DNA from: Rhodothermales bacterium
Lineage (GTDB): Bacteria; Bacteroidota; Rhodothermia; Rhodothermales; Bin80
NCBI GenBank assembly: GCA_022821385.1
Contig: JAJEDR010000052.1
Location: forward strand, 1 to 50,805
Length of the DNA: 50,805 nucleotides
Direction of reading: 5' to 3'
This document shows positions 34,738 through 44,494 of this stretch, one piece after another; the first letter of the stretch is position 1, and every line of letters starts with the position of its first letter. Under the pieces are notes generated by a model that was not told the origin of the DNA, made no database searches, and saw only the letters and a list, made by a program, of their open reading frames with translations. The translations under genes were made by a program, and so were the position numbers.

Positions 34738-36000
34738 TCAGTCTGAAGTGGCGGCAGCCCGGCTATAAACCCTTCTTGGTTGAAATTCGGAATCAAATCG
34801 GGCTTTTGCAAGAGATTTAAGTACATGGTCTACCGGAGTGCGACTGCGAATCCATGCTTCGCATTGATCCTGCCTCAGACGCAAACCCATTGCGTTGAAC
34901 CCCAGCACCTGACCCGTCTTGCGATCGCTGTTGACACGCAAAAGCGCACGCCCCTGCCGAAACAGCTGTGACCGAATGTGTGGATCGGGCTGGGCAGGTA
35001 CTTCTCCGTAGGTCTGATACTCTACAGTGAAAAATTTTGCCGAATTATAAAAAACTCCCCGCCGATAAGGCCTCCTATGCCCACACAGTGTATATGCGAC
35101 GGTCTTTCCATGAGCGCGGCCAGTGTACCAAAGTTGTTCGACTCTCCGGCTACCAATCCCATCCGCATCAAATTCAGCACAATCACCTGCAGCGTAGACA
35201 TCCGGTGCATTAGTTTCAAAGAACTCATTGACCAGAATACCCCTATTGGTGTGGATCCCCGAAGCAAGGGCTATATCCGTGTTCGGATGCACACCTGCCG
35301 TTAGGCCGACAAATTGGCAGTCTATAAGGTCACCAAGATTGGTTTCAACAGCAGAGGCACGATCAAGGCCAGTGATCGACTTGAGTTCTGTCCCGAGCCT
35401 CAAATCTATCCCATGTGCTACAATCTCATCATTAATCAGCGCGGATTCTTCTTTTGGGAACAGGTAATCCATATAACTTTGCTCCCGCACAAGAAAAGTC
35501 ACCGGAATATGCCGGGCATGAAGCATCTCGGCCATCTCTATGCCGATCAGCCCTCCTCCAACCACGACTCCACGACTGATGCCGCGTGTATTGCGCTCCA
35601 TTAAAGCAAGATCCTGCATCCCATAGAGACCCTGTACCCCCGGCAGGTCCTGACCAGGCCAGCCAAATAGATTGGACTTCGATCCGGTGGCCAGTAGAAG
35701 CGCATCGTAGGCTATGTCTACACCATCAGCAATCCGAACGACCTTGCTCTGCGTATCAATCTGGGTAGCATACCCGCGAACAAGGTCTATATTGTTTTGT
35801 GTCCAAAAATGATCTTCGTACGGTTTGGTCTCCTGGTACCGCATATGCCCCATGTAGATGTACATCAGGGCGGTTCGGGCGTAAAAGTGATCCGTCTCAC
35901 TGGAAACCACCGTGATGCGATGGGCACTTAACTTGCGTACGAACCGCGCTGCAGTTATCCCCGCAACTCCGTTGCCAATAATGACTATATGTCGGGACAT
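34738..36000 (-). CDS. NAD(P)/FAD-dependent oxidoreductase
   Basis: The 420-residue flavoprotein has two Rossmann motifs: I-I-G-N-G-V-A-G near the start for FAD, and V-V-G-G-G-L-I-G for NAD(P)H. The FAD-closing A-G-D-C-A-E-F is in between the domains. It resembles nitrite- or rubredoxin/ferredoxin-reductase-type enzymes of the pyridine nucleotide-disulfide class, but lacks the redox-active C-x4-C near the N-terminus. I chose the ATG at 36000; the frame opens at a GTG 12 nt earlier. It is the first gene of a minus-strand group with the membrane ferredoxin and MBL genes, and is divergent from nadK. Confidence 0.9.
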   Translation of the reverse strand: MSRHIVIIGNGVAGITAARFVRKLSAHRITVVSSETDHFYARTALMYIYMGHMRYQETKPYEDHFWTQNNIDLVRGYATQIDTQSKVVRIADGVDIAYDALLLATGSKSNLFGWPGQDLPGVQGLYGMQDLALMERNTRGISRGVVVGGGLIGIEMAEMLHARHIPVTFLVREQSYMDYLFPKEESALINDEIVAHGIDLRLGTELKSITGLDRASAVETNLGDLIDCQFVGLTAGVHPNTDIALASGIHTNRGILVNEFFETNAPDVYAAGDCAEFDADGIGSRRVEQLWYTGRAHGKTVAYTLCGHRRPYRRGVFYNSAKFFTVEYQTYGEVPAQPDPHIRSQLFRQGRALLRVNSDRKTGQVLGFNAMGLRLRQDQCEAWIRSRTPVDHVLKSLAKARFDSEFQPRRVYSRAAATSD

Positions 36001-36072
36001 GATCTTGAACACCCAAAACGAAAGTTACACCAATCTCGTTAAAGATTAGCATACTCAAGTGCGTATTGCTCA

Positions 36073-36954
36073 ATGGAACGACTGATCTATGGCATTACCG
36101 GAAATACGGCCAAAAATGAACTTTGGCCACTAGTCCAACAGTTGAAAAACTGGATGGATAAAAAGAATATTGTCTATCAGTTGCCCGCTTCCATTGTGGA
36201 TGGCCTGCTGAAGCGCTCCATGATCACGCCTGACATTGCAGAAAAAATTTCTATCGGCGAACTTGCGCAAACGAGCGATGTTATCCTGTCAATCGGAGGT
36301 GACGGAACGCTGCTGCACACGGCCTTTGAAGTTGGAATATCCGGTACTCCCATTCTCGGGATAAACATTGGCCGCCTCGGCTTCCTGGCTGATGTCGAGG
36401 CCAGCAAGATCCAAAATGCCATGCTACTCATGGAGGAGGGACGATATACAATTGAAGAGCGAATGGTTCTGGATTTGTCTGGTCCTCATACAGGTCTGGC
36501 ACTCAATGACATTGTAATTACACGCAAACCTGCGAGTGGACTTGCGGCAATAGATATCCAAGTGGATGCTACCCGGCTGAACCGTTATTGGGGTGATGGC
36601 TTGATCATCGCCACGCCAACTGGGTCAACGGCCTACTCGCTGGCGGTTGGTGGACCTATAGTGATGCCGGGCAGTAACGTGGTAATTGTCAGTCCTGTAG
36701 CCCCGCACAGCCTAACGGTACGTCCGATCGTGCTGCCCGCACAGGCAGTTCTGTCCATTCAATTGGCTGCGGTTTCTTCCGACTGCACCATCGCTCTGGA
36801 TGGGCGGACGCACACTATTGTCGGCAAGAAAACTCCCTATACTGTGCGTCAAGCAGATCATCCAATCCGGCTGATCAGGCTCGAGGACATGCATTATTTC
36901 AGCACCTTGCGATCGAAACTTTCCTGGGGAATGGGACCACAGATGCTAGTATGA
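36073..36954 (+). CDS. nadK: NAD kinase
   Basis: NadK makes NADP from NAD and ATP. The 293-residue protein shows the motif G-G-D-G-T (75-79), N-I-G-R-L-G-F-L, L-N-D-I-V-I (where many members have N-E) and the second motif T-P-T-G-S-T-A-Y. Size is normal. The ATG follows a spacer with no Shine-Dalgarno sequence. The stop overlaps the DUF4292 lipoprotein gene as ATGA, and lpdA comes next. Confidence 0.95.
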   Translation: MERLIYGITGNTAKNELWPLVQQLKNWMDKKNIVYQLPASIVDGLLKRSMITPDIAEKISIGELAQTSDVILSIGGDGTLLHTAFEVGISGTPILGINIGRLGFLADVEASKIQNAMLLMEEGRYTIEERMVLDLSGPHTGLALNDIVITRKPASGLAAIDIQVDATRLNRYWGDGLIIATPTGSTAYSLAVGGPIVMPGSNVVIVSPVAPHSLTVRPIVLPAQAVLSIQLAAVSSDCTIALDGRTHTIVGKKTPYTVRQADHPIRLIRLEDMHYFSTLRSKLSWGMGPQMLV

Positions 36955-37709
36955 GAAAGATTGCCTTGATCTGTACACTAGCTGCCGCTGGATGTGCCGG
37001 TACACGTACCTCGGTCGTAGACCCGGTCAGTATCCCGAACCTGTACAACGCAGCAACTGTCCTCGACAGCATTTGGGCGCATCCTGTCCCGACCTCCATC
37101 AAGGCACAAGGTCAGCTTTCCATGGATACGCCAATCCACTCTGGAACGATGACGGCCGATATTTCGCACCGGCGTGGAGATTCCCTTCTGATGGCGTTCA
37201 CTGTCCGCGGTCTGGGTATTGAGGTCGGACGGGCTCTGGTAACTCAGGACAGTATCTTTTTCTATGATCGTTTAAAACAATCACTGCACACCGCAGGCAG
37301 TAATTATCCTGCCATACCAGCAATATTTACGGTCCAGAGCGCAATTGAGAATATGCTTGGCCTAATACGCCCCACACGTCAAATACACCTGCGGTTGGAG
37401 CAAGTGTCGGATCTGCTCGTTCTCACGGACACACTTCAGAACAAAGCCTATACGATTGACCCTGCCCTCTGGCGCATTATTCATGTGGAGCAGCGGGATT
37501 CAACCGACGCGCTTATCGAATCATTATACTTCAGCGATTTTTTTACCGTTGGGGAGAGGCAGTACCCGCGGCGTGTAGTATATCGTAGTCCAGCTTCGGA
37601 TATAAACGCCATACTCCATTATCGCTCGATCCAGATCGACGAGGCTATTGATTCTACGTCTCTTAACCTCCCCGACGGGGTAAGCCGTGTTGCGCTCCCT
37701 GAACGATAA
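36951..37709 (+). CDS. DUF4292 lipoprotein
   Basis: This 252-residue protein has a lipoprotein signal (M-R-K-I-A, then L-A-A-A-G-C with Cys15). The body resembles the LolA/LolB-like fold described for DUF4292: I-K-A-Q-G-Q-L-S-M, I-S-H-R-R-G-D-S-L-L-M, then strand-rich Y-T-I-D-P-A-L-W-R-I. It may carry or insert lipids or lipoproteins at the outer membrane, which is inference from the fold. The ATG overlaps the nadK stop. The gene ends 49 nt before lpdA. Confidence 0.8.
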   Translation: MRKIALICTLAAAGCAGTRTSVVDPVSIPNLYNAATVLDSIWAHPVPTSIKAQGQLSMDTPIHSGTMTADISHRRGDSLLMAFTVRGLGIEVGRALVTQDSIFFYDRLKQSLHTAGSNYPAIPAIFTVQSAIENMLGLIRPTRQIHLRLEQVSDLLVLTDTLQNKAYTIDPALWRIIHVEQRDSTDALIESLYFSDFFTVGERQYPRRVVYRSPASDINAILHYRSIQIDEAIDSTSLNLPDGVSRVALPER

Positions 37710-37758
37710 TCGCCGCGCGACTTGTATCTTAAAACCACTCTTTCAACCTTGATAAATC

Positions 37759-39177
37759 ATGGCAGATACTTTTGATGTCATTGTTGTCGGGACAGGCCCC
37801 GGCGGTTACGAAACAGCTATACGTGCCACGCAACTCGGGTTCAAAACGGCAGTCGTCGAAAAAGACAAATTGGGAGGGGTATGCCTGAACGTAGGCTGCA
37901 TCCCCACCAAAGCACTTCTGAAAAGTGCAGAAGTGGCTTCTTATGCCAATCACTTGTCTGACTACGGCTTAAAGCTTGAGGGGAAAATAACAGCGGATTT
38001 CCCAAGCGTGGTTCAGCGAAGCCGGAAGGTGGCTGCGAAAATGAACTCCGGCGTGCAATACCTCATGAAGAAAAATGGCATTGAGGTTGTTTTCGGACAT
38101 GCAAAACTGACGGGCGGCGGCGCATTAAGCGTTACACCATCCGTCAATATGGATGACAAACGAATAGGAACTGCGCGCACACTCAAGGCAAAACATATCA
38201 TCCTTGCAACGGGGGCCCGTGCAAGGGAAATTCCCTCCTTACCGATCGATGGGAAAAACATTATTGATTACAGAGGGGCATTGCTGCAGGAATCACGGCC
38301 CAACCGCCTACTGATTGCCGGTGCCGGTGCTATCGGAGTGGAGTTTGCCTACTTCTATCACCACATGGGTACGCAGGTCCACTTGGTGGAACTCCTGGAT
38401 CGCATCGTGCCCATTGAGGACGAGGATGTATCCAAACAACTAGCGCGCTCATTCAAAAAAGCTGGCATCAAGGTGCGTACTAGCGCAAGTGTAACGCGTG
38501 TGGAAGAAGGTAGCGATGCCCTGAAAGTGCATTTGAAGACTGCACGGAAGAGTGAGGTAGTAGAAGTTGATCAGGTACTTAGCTCGGTCGGAATTACCGG
38601 AAACATAGAAAATTTGGGCCTGGAAAGTGTTGGCATAGAAACTGAGCGTGGCTTTATCAAGACTGATGAATTTTCTCGTACCCGGGTTCGGGGCGTTTAT
38701 GCGATCGGCGATGTAGCCGGCCCTCCCTGGTTAGCACACAAAGCCAGTCACGAGGGCATTATTTGTGTTGAAAAAATTGCCGGACAGAGTGTGCATGCAC
38801 TGGATAAGGGAAATATCCCCGGATGCACATACTGCCAGCCCCAGATTGCTTCAGTGGGATACACCGAGGCCAAAGCGCGTGAAGAAGGATTGGACATCAA
38901 GGTTGGCAAGTTTCCATTCTCTGCATCTGGTAAGGCTTCGGCAGCCGGACACACGGATGGATTCGTAAAGGTCATCTATGACGCGAAGTACGGGGAATTC
39001 CTGGGTTGCCATGTCATTGGACAGGATGCTACAGAGCTCATCGCGGAGGCCGTGACCGCCCGGACACTGGAGACCACCTACCATGAAATCCTGGACGCAA
39101 TACATCCACATCCAACGCTCTCGGAAGCGGTCATGGAAGCTACGCGTGATGCGCTAGGGCAATCCATCAATATCTGA
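37759..39177 (+). CDS. lpdA: Dihydrolipoyl dehydrogenase
   Basis: This protein reoxidises the lipoyl groups of 2-oxoacid dehydrogenases and the glycine cleavage system. It has 472 residues. The FAD loop is G-T-G-P-G-G-Y (11-17), and the redox disulfide C42-L-N-V-G-C47 sits in G-G-V-C-L-N-V-G-C-I-P-T-K. The NAD loop is A-G-A-G-A-I-G-V-E, and the catalytic base region H-P-H-P-T-L-S-E is at the C-terminus. All catalytic residues are present. The partner E1 and E2 genes are not in the window. The 5' spacer has no Shine-Dalgarno sequence. Confidence 0.95.
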   Translation: MADTFDVIVVGTGPGGYETAIRATQLGFKTAVVEKDKLGGVCLNVGCIPTKALLKSAEVASYANHLSDYGLKLEGKITADFPSVVQRSRKVAAKMNSGVQYLMKKNGIEVVFGHAKLTGGGALSVTPSVNMDDKRIGTARTLKAKHIILATGARAREIPSLPIDGKNIIDYRGALLQESRPNRLLIAGAGAIGVEFAYFYHHMGTQVHLVELLDRIVPIEDEDVSKQLARSFKKAGIKVRTSASVTRVEEGSDALKVHLKTARKSEVVEVDQVLSSVGITGNIENLGLESVGIETERGFIKTDEFSRTRVRGVYAIGDVAGPPWLAHKASHEGIICVEKIAGQSVHALDKGNIPGCTYCQPQIASVGYTEAKAREEGLDIKVGKFPFSASGKASAAGHTDGFVKVIYDAKYGEFLGCHVIGQDATELIAEAVTARTLETTYHEILDAIHPHPTLSEAVMEATRDALGQSINI

Positions 39178-39249
39178 TCCCATCCCGACTGGCAAGACTG
39201 GATGAACGGCTCGCACGCGACCGGATGTTGATTTACTTGTTCCGTTGGC

Positions 39250-41340
39250 TCAACAAACGATAGCGCCCGGCTCGCTTTCGGAAGAGATAAGCGCGAGATG
39301 TCCTTCTCGGTCTTCTGCCATCAAGAGCATGCCCTGGCTTTCCAGCCCCATCATCTTTCTGGGTGCCAGGTTCGCAACCGCAACCACCGAACGGCCGACC
39401 AGCTCTTCTGGTTGAAAATGCTCCGCAACACCCGCCAGTATCTGCCGCTGTTCGTAACCGAGATCAACCTGCAGTCTCAGAAGCCTGTTTGATTTTCGAA
39501 TGCGTTCCGCACTCAGTATGCGACCCATTCGCAAGTCTAGCTTTGCAAAATCATCATAGCTGATTGTAGGCTTTGCCTCGGCATACGGTGGCCCCGGCGG
39601 TGCATTCGCAGATTCCAGTTTCTCGATCTGTGTCTGTATAGTAGTATCACTCACCTTACTGAAAAGAATTTCCTTCCTACCAAGGACATGGCCCGTCGAA
39701 AGCAAGCAAGAGCCCGCTTCCGCCCAGCCGATACCTCCCCCATCCCTGCTTCCTGGCATACTGGACCGTATCCCGTCAAGTCGAAGCATATCCCGAAGCT
39801 TTGCAGCAGAAAACGGCAAAACCGGCTCAATTAACACCGACAAAGCCGCGCAAATCTGCAGCGATACGTGAACTGTATTGGCACACTGCGCACGATCCGT
39901 CTTGCGCGTAGCCCATGGAGCCTGGTCATTGAAATACTTGTTGCCCAATCGTGCGACGCCCATAGTCTGGTGTACTGCCTCGCGAAACCTAAACCGCTCA
40001 TAGGAGGCAGCGATCCGTTCTGGGAATGTTGACAGCTGCTCAATGACCTCCGTATCTGTGGCGGAAGGCTCCACCAATGGGGGGACACTATTGTCAAACT
40101 CGCGCTCAGCAAAGGTTAATGCGCGGTTTACAAAGTTCCCGAGAATATCTGCCAGTTCACTGTTGACACGTGTCTGGAATTCTCTCCAATTAAAAGCTGA
40201 GTCTTTCGACTCCGGGAGTGTGCTGGCAAGAACATAGCGGAGCAGGTCTGGCGGAAAATCCTCGAGATATTCGTGCAACCACACCGCCCAACCTCTACTG
40301 GTTGAAAGCTTGCTGCCCTCAATGTTCAGGAACTCATTTGCGGGTACCTGATCTGGTACCACATACTTGCCGTATGCCATCAGCATGGCCGGAAACATCA
40401 GTGTGTGAAACACGATGTTGTCCTTGCCGATGAAATGAATCAATCTGGATTCATCATCCTGCCAATACAGCTTCCACCGCTCTGGATCTCCCTGTTTGGC
40501 AGCCCATTCACGTGTAGACGAAATATATCCTATGGGGGCATCAAACCACACATAGATTACCTTGCCTTTTGCTTCAACCCCGACTGCTTCGGCAATCTCC
40601 GGGGGTACTGGGACTCCCCAAGGAACATCACGAGTGATTGCCCGATCCCGTAAACCGTCTGTAAACCAGGCCCCGATCTGCCCCAGTACGTTGGGTTTCC
40701 ATTCGGGGTGACTGTTGATATAGTCCTCGAGGCGAGTCTGCCAGTCCCCCAGAGGCAGATACCAGTGAGTCGTAGGACGCAGTTCCGGTACCGCATCGGT
40801 TAATGTACTCCGGGGGTTCTTGATCTCCGAGGGGCTGTGCGATGCCCCACACTGTTCACACTGGTCCCCGTAGGCATCCTCATAGTCGCATAGCGGACAT
40901 GTGCCTCGCACGAAGCGATCCGCAAGAAAAACCCCTGCCTCGGGGTCATACAACTGCTCTTCACGTTTAAGTACAAACTCGTCCCTTGCCGATAACCGCC
41001 GAAAAAAATCCTGGCTTGTATCTGTATGAACTTCCCGTGAAGTGCGGCTGTAATTATCAAAGCTGATCCCAAAACCTTCAAAGCTGTCCCGGATCATTGG
41101 ATGATAGCGATCTACAACCTCTTGAGGTGTAATTTCCTCCGCCATAGCCCGCATAATGATTGCCACACCATATTCGTCAGACCCACATACATACACTACA
41201 TCCCGCCCCTGCAAACGTAAATAGCGCACATAGAGATCCGCCGGGAGGTACGCACCCGCTAGGTGCCCGATATGTACCGGTCCATTCGCATATGGTAACG
41301 CAGAAGTGATCAGCGTACGCTTGAAAAACTTGGCCGGCAT
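39250..41340 (-). CDS. metG: Methionyl-tRNA synthetase
   Basis: MetG charges initiator and elongator tRNA-Met. The 696-residue protein has the class I HIGH box (P-V-H-I-G-H) near residue 20, a zinc knuckle C-P-L-C-D-Y-E-D-A-Y-G-D-Q-C-E-Q-C, and the second signature K-L-S-T-S in place of K-M-S-K-S. A C-terminal EMAP/tRNA-binding OB domain (about the last 110 residues: D-L-R-M-G-R-I, then L-A-P-R-K-M-M-G) completes it. The frame opens 33 nt further upstream at a TTG, but the ATG at 41340 gives the normal N-terminus. It is divergent from hisB. Confidence 0.95.
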   Translation of the reverse strand: MPAKFFKRTLITSALPYANGPVHIGHLAGAYLPADLYVRYLRLQGRDVVYVCGSDEYGVAIIMRAMAEEITPQEVVDRYHPMIRDSFEGFGISFDNYSRTSREVHTDTSQDFFRRLSARDEFVLKREEQLYDPEAGVFLADRFVRGTCPLCDYEDAYGDQCEQCGASHSPSEIKNPRSTLTDAVPELRPTTHWYLPLGDWQTRLEDYINSHPEWKPNVLGQIGAWFTDGLRDRAITRDVPWGVPVPPEIAEAVGVEAKGKVIYVWFDAPIGYISSTREWAAKQGDPERWKLYWQDDESRLIHFIGKDNIVFHTLMFPAMLMAYGKYVVPDQVPANEFLNIEGSKLSTSRGWAVWLHEYLEDFPPDLLRYVLASTLPESKDSAFNWREFQTRVNSELADILGNFVNRALTFAEREFDNSVPPLVEPSATDTEVIEQLSTFPERIAASYERFRFREAVHQTMGVARLGNKYFNDQAPWATRKTDRAQCANTVHVSLQICAALSVLIEPVLPFSAAKLRDMLRLDGIRSSMPGSRDGGGIGWAEAGSCLLSTGHVLGRKEILFSKVSDTTIQTQIEKLESANAPPGPPYAEAKPTISYDDFAKLDLRMGRILSAERIRKSNRLLRLQVDLGYEQRQILAGVAEHFQPEELVGRSVVAVANLAPRKMMGLESQGMLLMAEDREGHLALISSESEPGAIVC

Positions 41341-41468
41341 AGACGGTAAGGAAGTTTGGCAAGTTTTAACCAAGACCGTCCACTACGGATCCTGAGATAT
41401 TTTCCTCAAGCCTCACCTTACGCCGTACTTGTGCGTACAAGCGTTCTCGTTGAACAACCAAGCTGCTA

Positions 41469-42074
41469 ATGGCAGAATCTACTTACCCCAAACGAAGTGC
41501 CGCTGTTGTCCGCACGACAAAAGAAACGGATATCTCGGTCAAGCTCACACTTGATGGAACCGGGCAGTACAAGAATCAAACTGGTGTAGGATTCCTGGAT
41601 CATATGCTGGACCTCTTCGCGAAACACGGCCAATTTGACCTAGAAACTACGTGCAGTGGAGACCTGAACGTGGATGAGCACCATACCGTTGAGGATGTAG
41701 GAATCTGTCTCGGGCAGGCCCTGCGTAAAGCGTTGGGCGATAAAGCCCGTATTGCGCGCTACGGCCATGCTTATGTACCTATGGATGAGGCATTGGCACT
41801 TACCGTTGTTGACCTTTCTGGACGATTCGCGATTCACTTCGAGAGTGAATTTGACCGTCCGACTGTAGGGGATTTGGCAACCGAACTCGTTCAACATTTT
41901 TGGTACAGCTTCGCCGAACACGCTGCCTGTACACTGCATATCAGTGTACCATACGGCACAAACACGCATCACAAGATTGAAGCCATCTTCAAGTCCGCCG
42001 CGCGTGCACTGAACATAGCCACACAACAGAGTGCAACAAACGCAGTTATGCCGTCAACCAAAGGATCACTCTAA
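41469..42074 (+). CDS. hisB: Imidazoleglycerol-phosphate dehydratase
   Basis: HisB carries out the sixth step of histidine synthesis. The 201-residue monofunctional enzyme shows the paired His motifs of the family: F-L-D-H-M-L-D, then E-H-H-T-V-E-D-V-G-I, and in the second half H-F-W-Y-S-F-A-E-H and H-H-K-I-E-A-I-F-K, which bind manganese. There is no fused histidinol-phosphatase domain, so that step needs another enzyme (the two HisN-like genes at 26-29 kb are candidates). It is the first gene of the his group and lacks a Shine-Dalgarno sequence. Confidence 0.96.
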   Translation: MAESTYPKRSAAVVRTTKETDISVKLTLDGTGQYKNQTGVGFLDHMLDLFAKHGQFDLETTCSGDLNVDEHHTVEDVGICLGQALRKALGDKARIARYGHAYVPMDEALALTVVDLSGRFAIHFESEFDRPTVGDLATELVQHFWYSFAEHAACTLHISVPYGTNTHHKIEAIFKSAARALNIATQQSATNAVMPSTKGSL

Positions 42075-42082
42075 TACACTTT

Positions 42083-42910
42083 ATGTCACTTTCTCATCAG
42101 ACTGTTACTGTTATCGGTGCGGGCAATATAGGCCGCGCCCTCGTTGGGGGATTGCTAGCAGGCAATTGCCTGGATCCATCACAGATTCGTGTAACACGCC
42201 GAAATCCCAATGCCCTGGAGGACTTGAAGCGGGTACTTCCCGGGGTAACGGTAGGGAACGATAATCCGACAGCAGTATGCGGTGCTACCGTCGTCGTTCT
42301 GGCGGTTAAGCCTGCCAACTGGTTAACCGTAGTAAAAGAAATCCGTGATCATGTGGACTCGGAAGTTCTCATTGTTTCTGTACTTGCCGGACTTACCACT
42401 GCGCAGATTGGACGTGCATTCTCTCCCAGTCAGCCCATCATTCGCACCATGCCTAATACACCTATGGTTGTGGACTGTGGGGCAACAGCCATATCTGCGG
42501 GAAGTACGGCCTCTGACGAACATATGGCCCTGGTGCAGGAAATGTTCGAAGCTGTTGGTAATGTGGAGCGGGTCCCTGAATACCTTATGGATGCCGTTAC
42601 AGGGCTTAGCGGCAGTGGTCCAGCCTACGTCTACATGCTTATAGAGGCGCTGACCGATGCTGGGGTGAAACAGGGACTGCCCCGCTCTGTCGCATTCAGA
42701 CTGGCAAAACAAACGGTGCTTGGTGCAGCCAGTCTCGCCGATAAAACCAACAAGCATCCTGCCATCTTACGCGATGAGGTAACTACACCCGGCGGTACAG
42801 CCATAGCCGCAATCGCGGAGTTGGAAAAACATGGTCTACGTACAATGTTCATCCATGCCGTTGCCACGGCAACACAACGCTCCAAAGAACTCAGTCAGAC
42901 CAGCGACTGA
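42083..42910 (+). CDS. proC: Pyrroline-5-carboxylate reductase
   Basis: ProC makes proline from pyrroline-5-carboxylate with NAD(P)H. The protein of 275 residues has the N-terminal Rossmann loop V-I-G-A-G-N-I-G-R-A, V-L-A-V-K-P, R-T-M-P-N-T-P and the C-terminal signature G-L-S-G-S-G-P-A-Y-V followed by D-E-V-T-T-P-G-G-T. It lies between hisB (8 nt upstream) and hisH (5 nt downstream), so a proline gene is embedded in the histidine group. Confidence 0.95.
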   Translation: MSLSHQTVTVIGAGNIGRALVGGLLAGNCLDPSQIRVTRRNPNALEDLKRVLPGVTVGNDNPTAVCGATVVVLAVKPANWLTVVKEIRDHVDSEVLIVSVLAGLTTAQIGRAFSPSQPIIRTMPNTPMVVDCGATAISAGSTASDEHMALVQEMFEAVGNVERVPEYLMDAVTGLSGSGPAYVYMLIEALTDAGVKQGLPRSVAFRLAKQTVLGAASLADKTNKHPAILRDEVTTPGGTAIAAIAELEKHGLRTMFIHAVATATQRSKELSQTSD

Positions 42911-42915
42911 CGACT

Positions 42916-43527
42916 ATGATCACGATTGTTGACTATGGTATCGGCAACCTGCGCTCCATCGAAAGGGCTTTTCAGCACGTACGTCCCGATGTCATTAGAA
43001 CCGATGATCCAGACCTTATCCGTGCAGCCGATCATCTGGTTCTTCCAGGCGTAGGTGCATTCGGTGCATGCATTCAGGAAATCAGGCAACGCGGGCTGGA
43101 GCAACCAATTATGGAAACTGTCGCACGCCAGGTGCCCTTTATTGGAATCTGCGTAGGTATGCAAATGCTCTTTGAATCCAGTTCTGAGCAAGGTGTGCAC
43201 ACCGGACTGGGACTACTGAATGGATCCATCAAAGAACTGTGTCCTTCGGACCCTACTCTTAAAATCCCGCATATGGGCTGGAATGTCGTTTCGCCCGTGA
43301 AGCACAGCCCTCTCCTTAACGGGCTACCTGCGGATGCTCGCTGCTATTTTGCACATTCGTTCTACGCGAGTGATGTATCTCCTGATGATGTGGTAGCTGT
43401 GACAGATTACGGAGATCCCTTGCCGGTGGCTGTTGCCCGTGACAATATATACGGCGTGCAATTCCATCCAGAAAAGAGCCACGACGTTGGACTCCGTATT
43501 TTTGCAAATTTTGCCACGCTTACATGA
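42916..43527 (+). CDS. hisH: Imidazole glycerol phosphate synthase, glutamine amidotransferase subunit
   Basis: HisH supplies ammonia from glutamine to HisF. The 203-residue class I amidotransferase has the nucleophile in G-I-C-V-G-M-Q (Cys near 78) and the His-Glu pair in F-H-P-E-K-S near the C-terminus. It also has Y-G-I-G-N-L-R-S at the start and the H-M-G-W-N region. The stop overlaps the hisA start as ATGA, so the two are translationally coupled. Confidence 0.96.
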   Translation: MITIVDYGIGNLRSIERAFQHVRPDVIRTDDPDLIRAADHLVLPGVGAFGACIQEIRQRGLEQPIMETVARQVPFIGICVGMQMLFESSSEQGVHTGLGLLNGSIKELCPSDPTLKIPHMGWNVVSPVKHSPLLNGLPADARCYFAHSFYASDVSPDDVVAVTDYGDPLPVAVARDNIYGVQFHPEKSHDVGLRIFANFATLT

Positions 43528-44258
43528 TCGCCCCAATACCGGCTATTGACCTGCTGGACGGCAACTGCGTGCGACTGATGCAGGGCGCCTATGATCAGGT
43601 AACGACTTACCATAACGATCCTATCATTATGGCGCGCCAATGGGAGTCATTGGGCGCACAATTCCTGCATGTCGTGGACCTGGATGCAGCACGGTCAGGC
43701 GGCCGCTGCCACAATACCGCAGTGATTGCATCTATTGCTCAGACAATTACTATTCCCGTCCAGACCGGTGGAGGTATCCGATCCGCAGCGGATGTGATCC
43801 GAGTGCTTGATCAGGGTATACACCGCGTGATCATTGGTACTGCGGCTGTCAAAGATCCTGCGCTCATCAACACGATGATCGCAAAATACGGGGCTGACCG
43901 TATCGCTGTTGGTATTGACGCCAGAGACGGAGAGGTGCGTGTAGACGGCTGGACAAGCGGTACCGGATTGTCTGCACTTGACTTTGCCCTAGATATGGAG
44001 GCGCTTGGCGTTCGTCGTATCATTTACACTGACATTGGCCGGGACGGTACGATGGACGGACCTGACCTCAACGCCTACCGAGCGCTGGGCATGCAGTTAA
44101 AGCATGCTCGACTGACGGCGAGCGGCGGTGTATCTGGACCCGAGGACATGACAGCACTGGCCGAACTGGAATCTATTGGGGTTGATTCTGTGATCATTGG
44201 TCGAGCTCTTTATGAGGGGAAGTTTAAGGACTATGCACTCTGGCCAACGAAAACTTAG
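43524..44258 (+). CDS. hisA: Phosphoribosylformimino-AICAR-ribotide isomerase
   Basis: HisA performs the Amadori isomerisation in histidine synthesis. The 244-residue beta/alpha barrel has the two half-barrel phosphate sites (G-G-G-I-R near 80 and A-S-G-G-V near 195) and the catalytic Asp pair: D-L-L-D-G at the N-terminus and Y-T-D-I-G-R-D-G-T in the second half. It is coupled to hisH by ATGA. A 236-bp spacer follows before hisF, unusual for this otherwise tight group. Confidence 0.96.
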   Translation: MIAPIPAIDLLDGNCVRLMQGAYDQVTTYHNDPIIMARQWESLGAQFLHVVDLDAARSGGRCHNTAVIASIAQTITIPVQTGGGIRSAADVIRVLDQGIHRVIIGTAAVKDPALINTMIAKYGADRIAVGIDARDGEVRVDGWTSGTGLSALDFALDMEALGVRRIIYTDIGRDGTMDGPDLNAYRALGMQLKHARLTASGGVSGPEDMTALAELESIGVDSVIIGRALYEGKFKDYALWPTKT

Positions 44259-44494
44259 GGAGCATACCAAAGTAATTGGACAGTGCGGAATGAATCGCGC
44301 ATTAAGAAGAGACCGACGAGAATTGGACCATTCTTCCATTACCTATCGCAACATCACATCCCGATTTATGCCTCCAGGATTGGGGAACCTTTCCGCGAAG
44401 CGTGTTCAAGTTGTGACCACAATGACCCCTACAATGACAATGTGAACTGCAGTCTAATGTTGTTTACCCAGCATATCACTCCCAAACCCGGTGG

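Noticed and set aside
41428..41441. Small hairpin CTTGT-GCGT-ACAAG upstream of hisB as an attenuator
   Set aside because: The stem is only 5 bp with no T-run, and there is no leader peptide rich in histidine codons.
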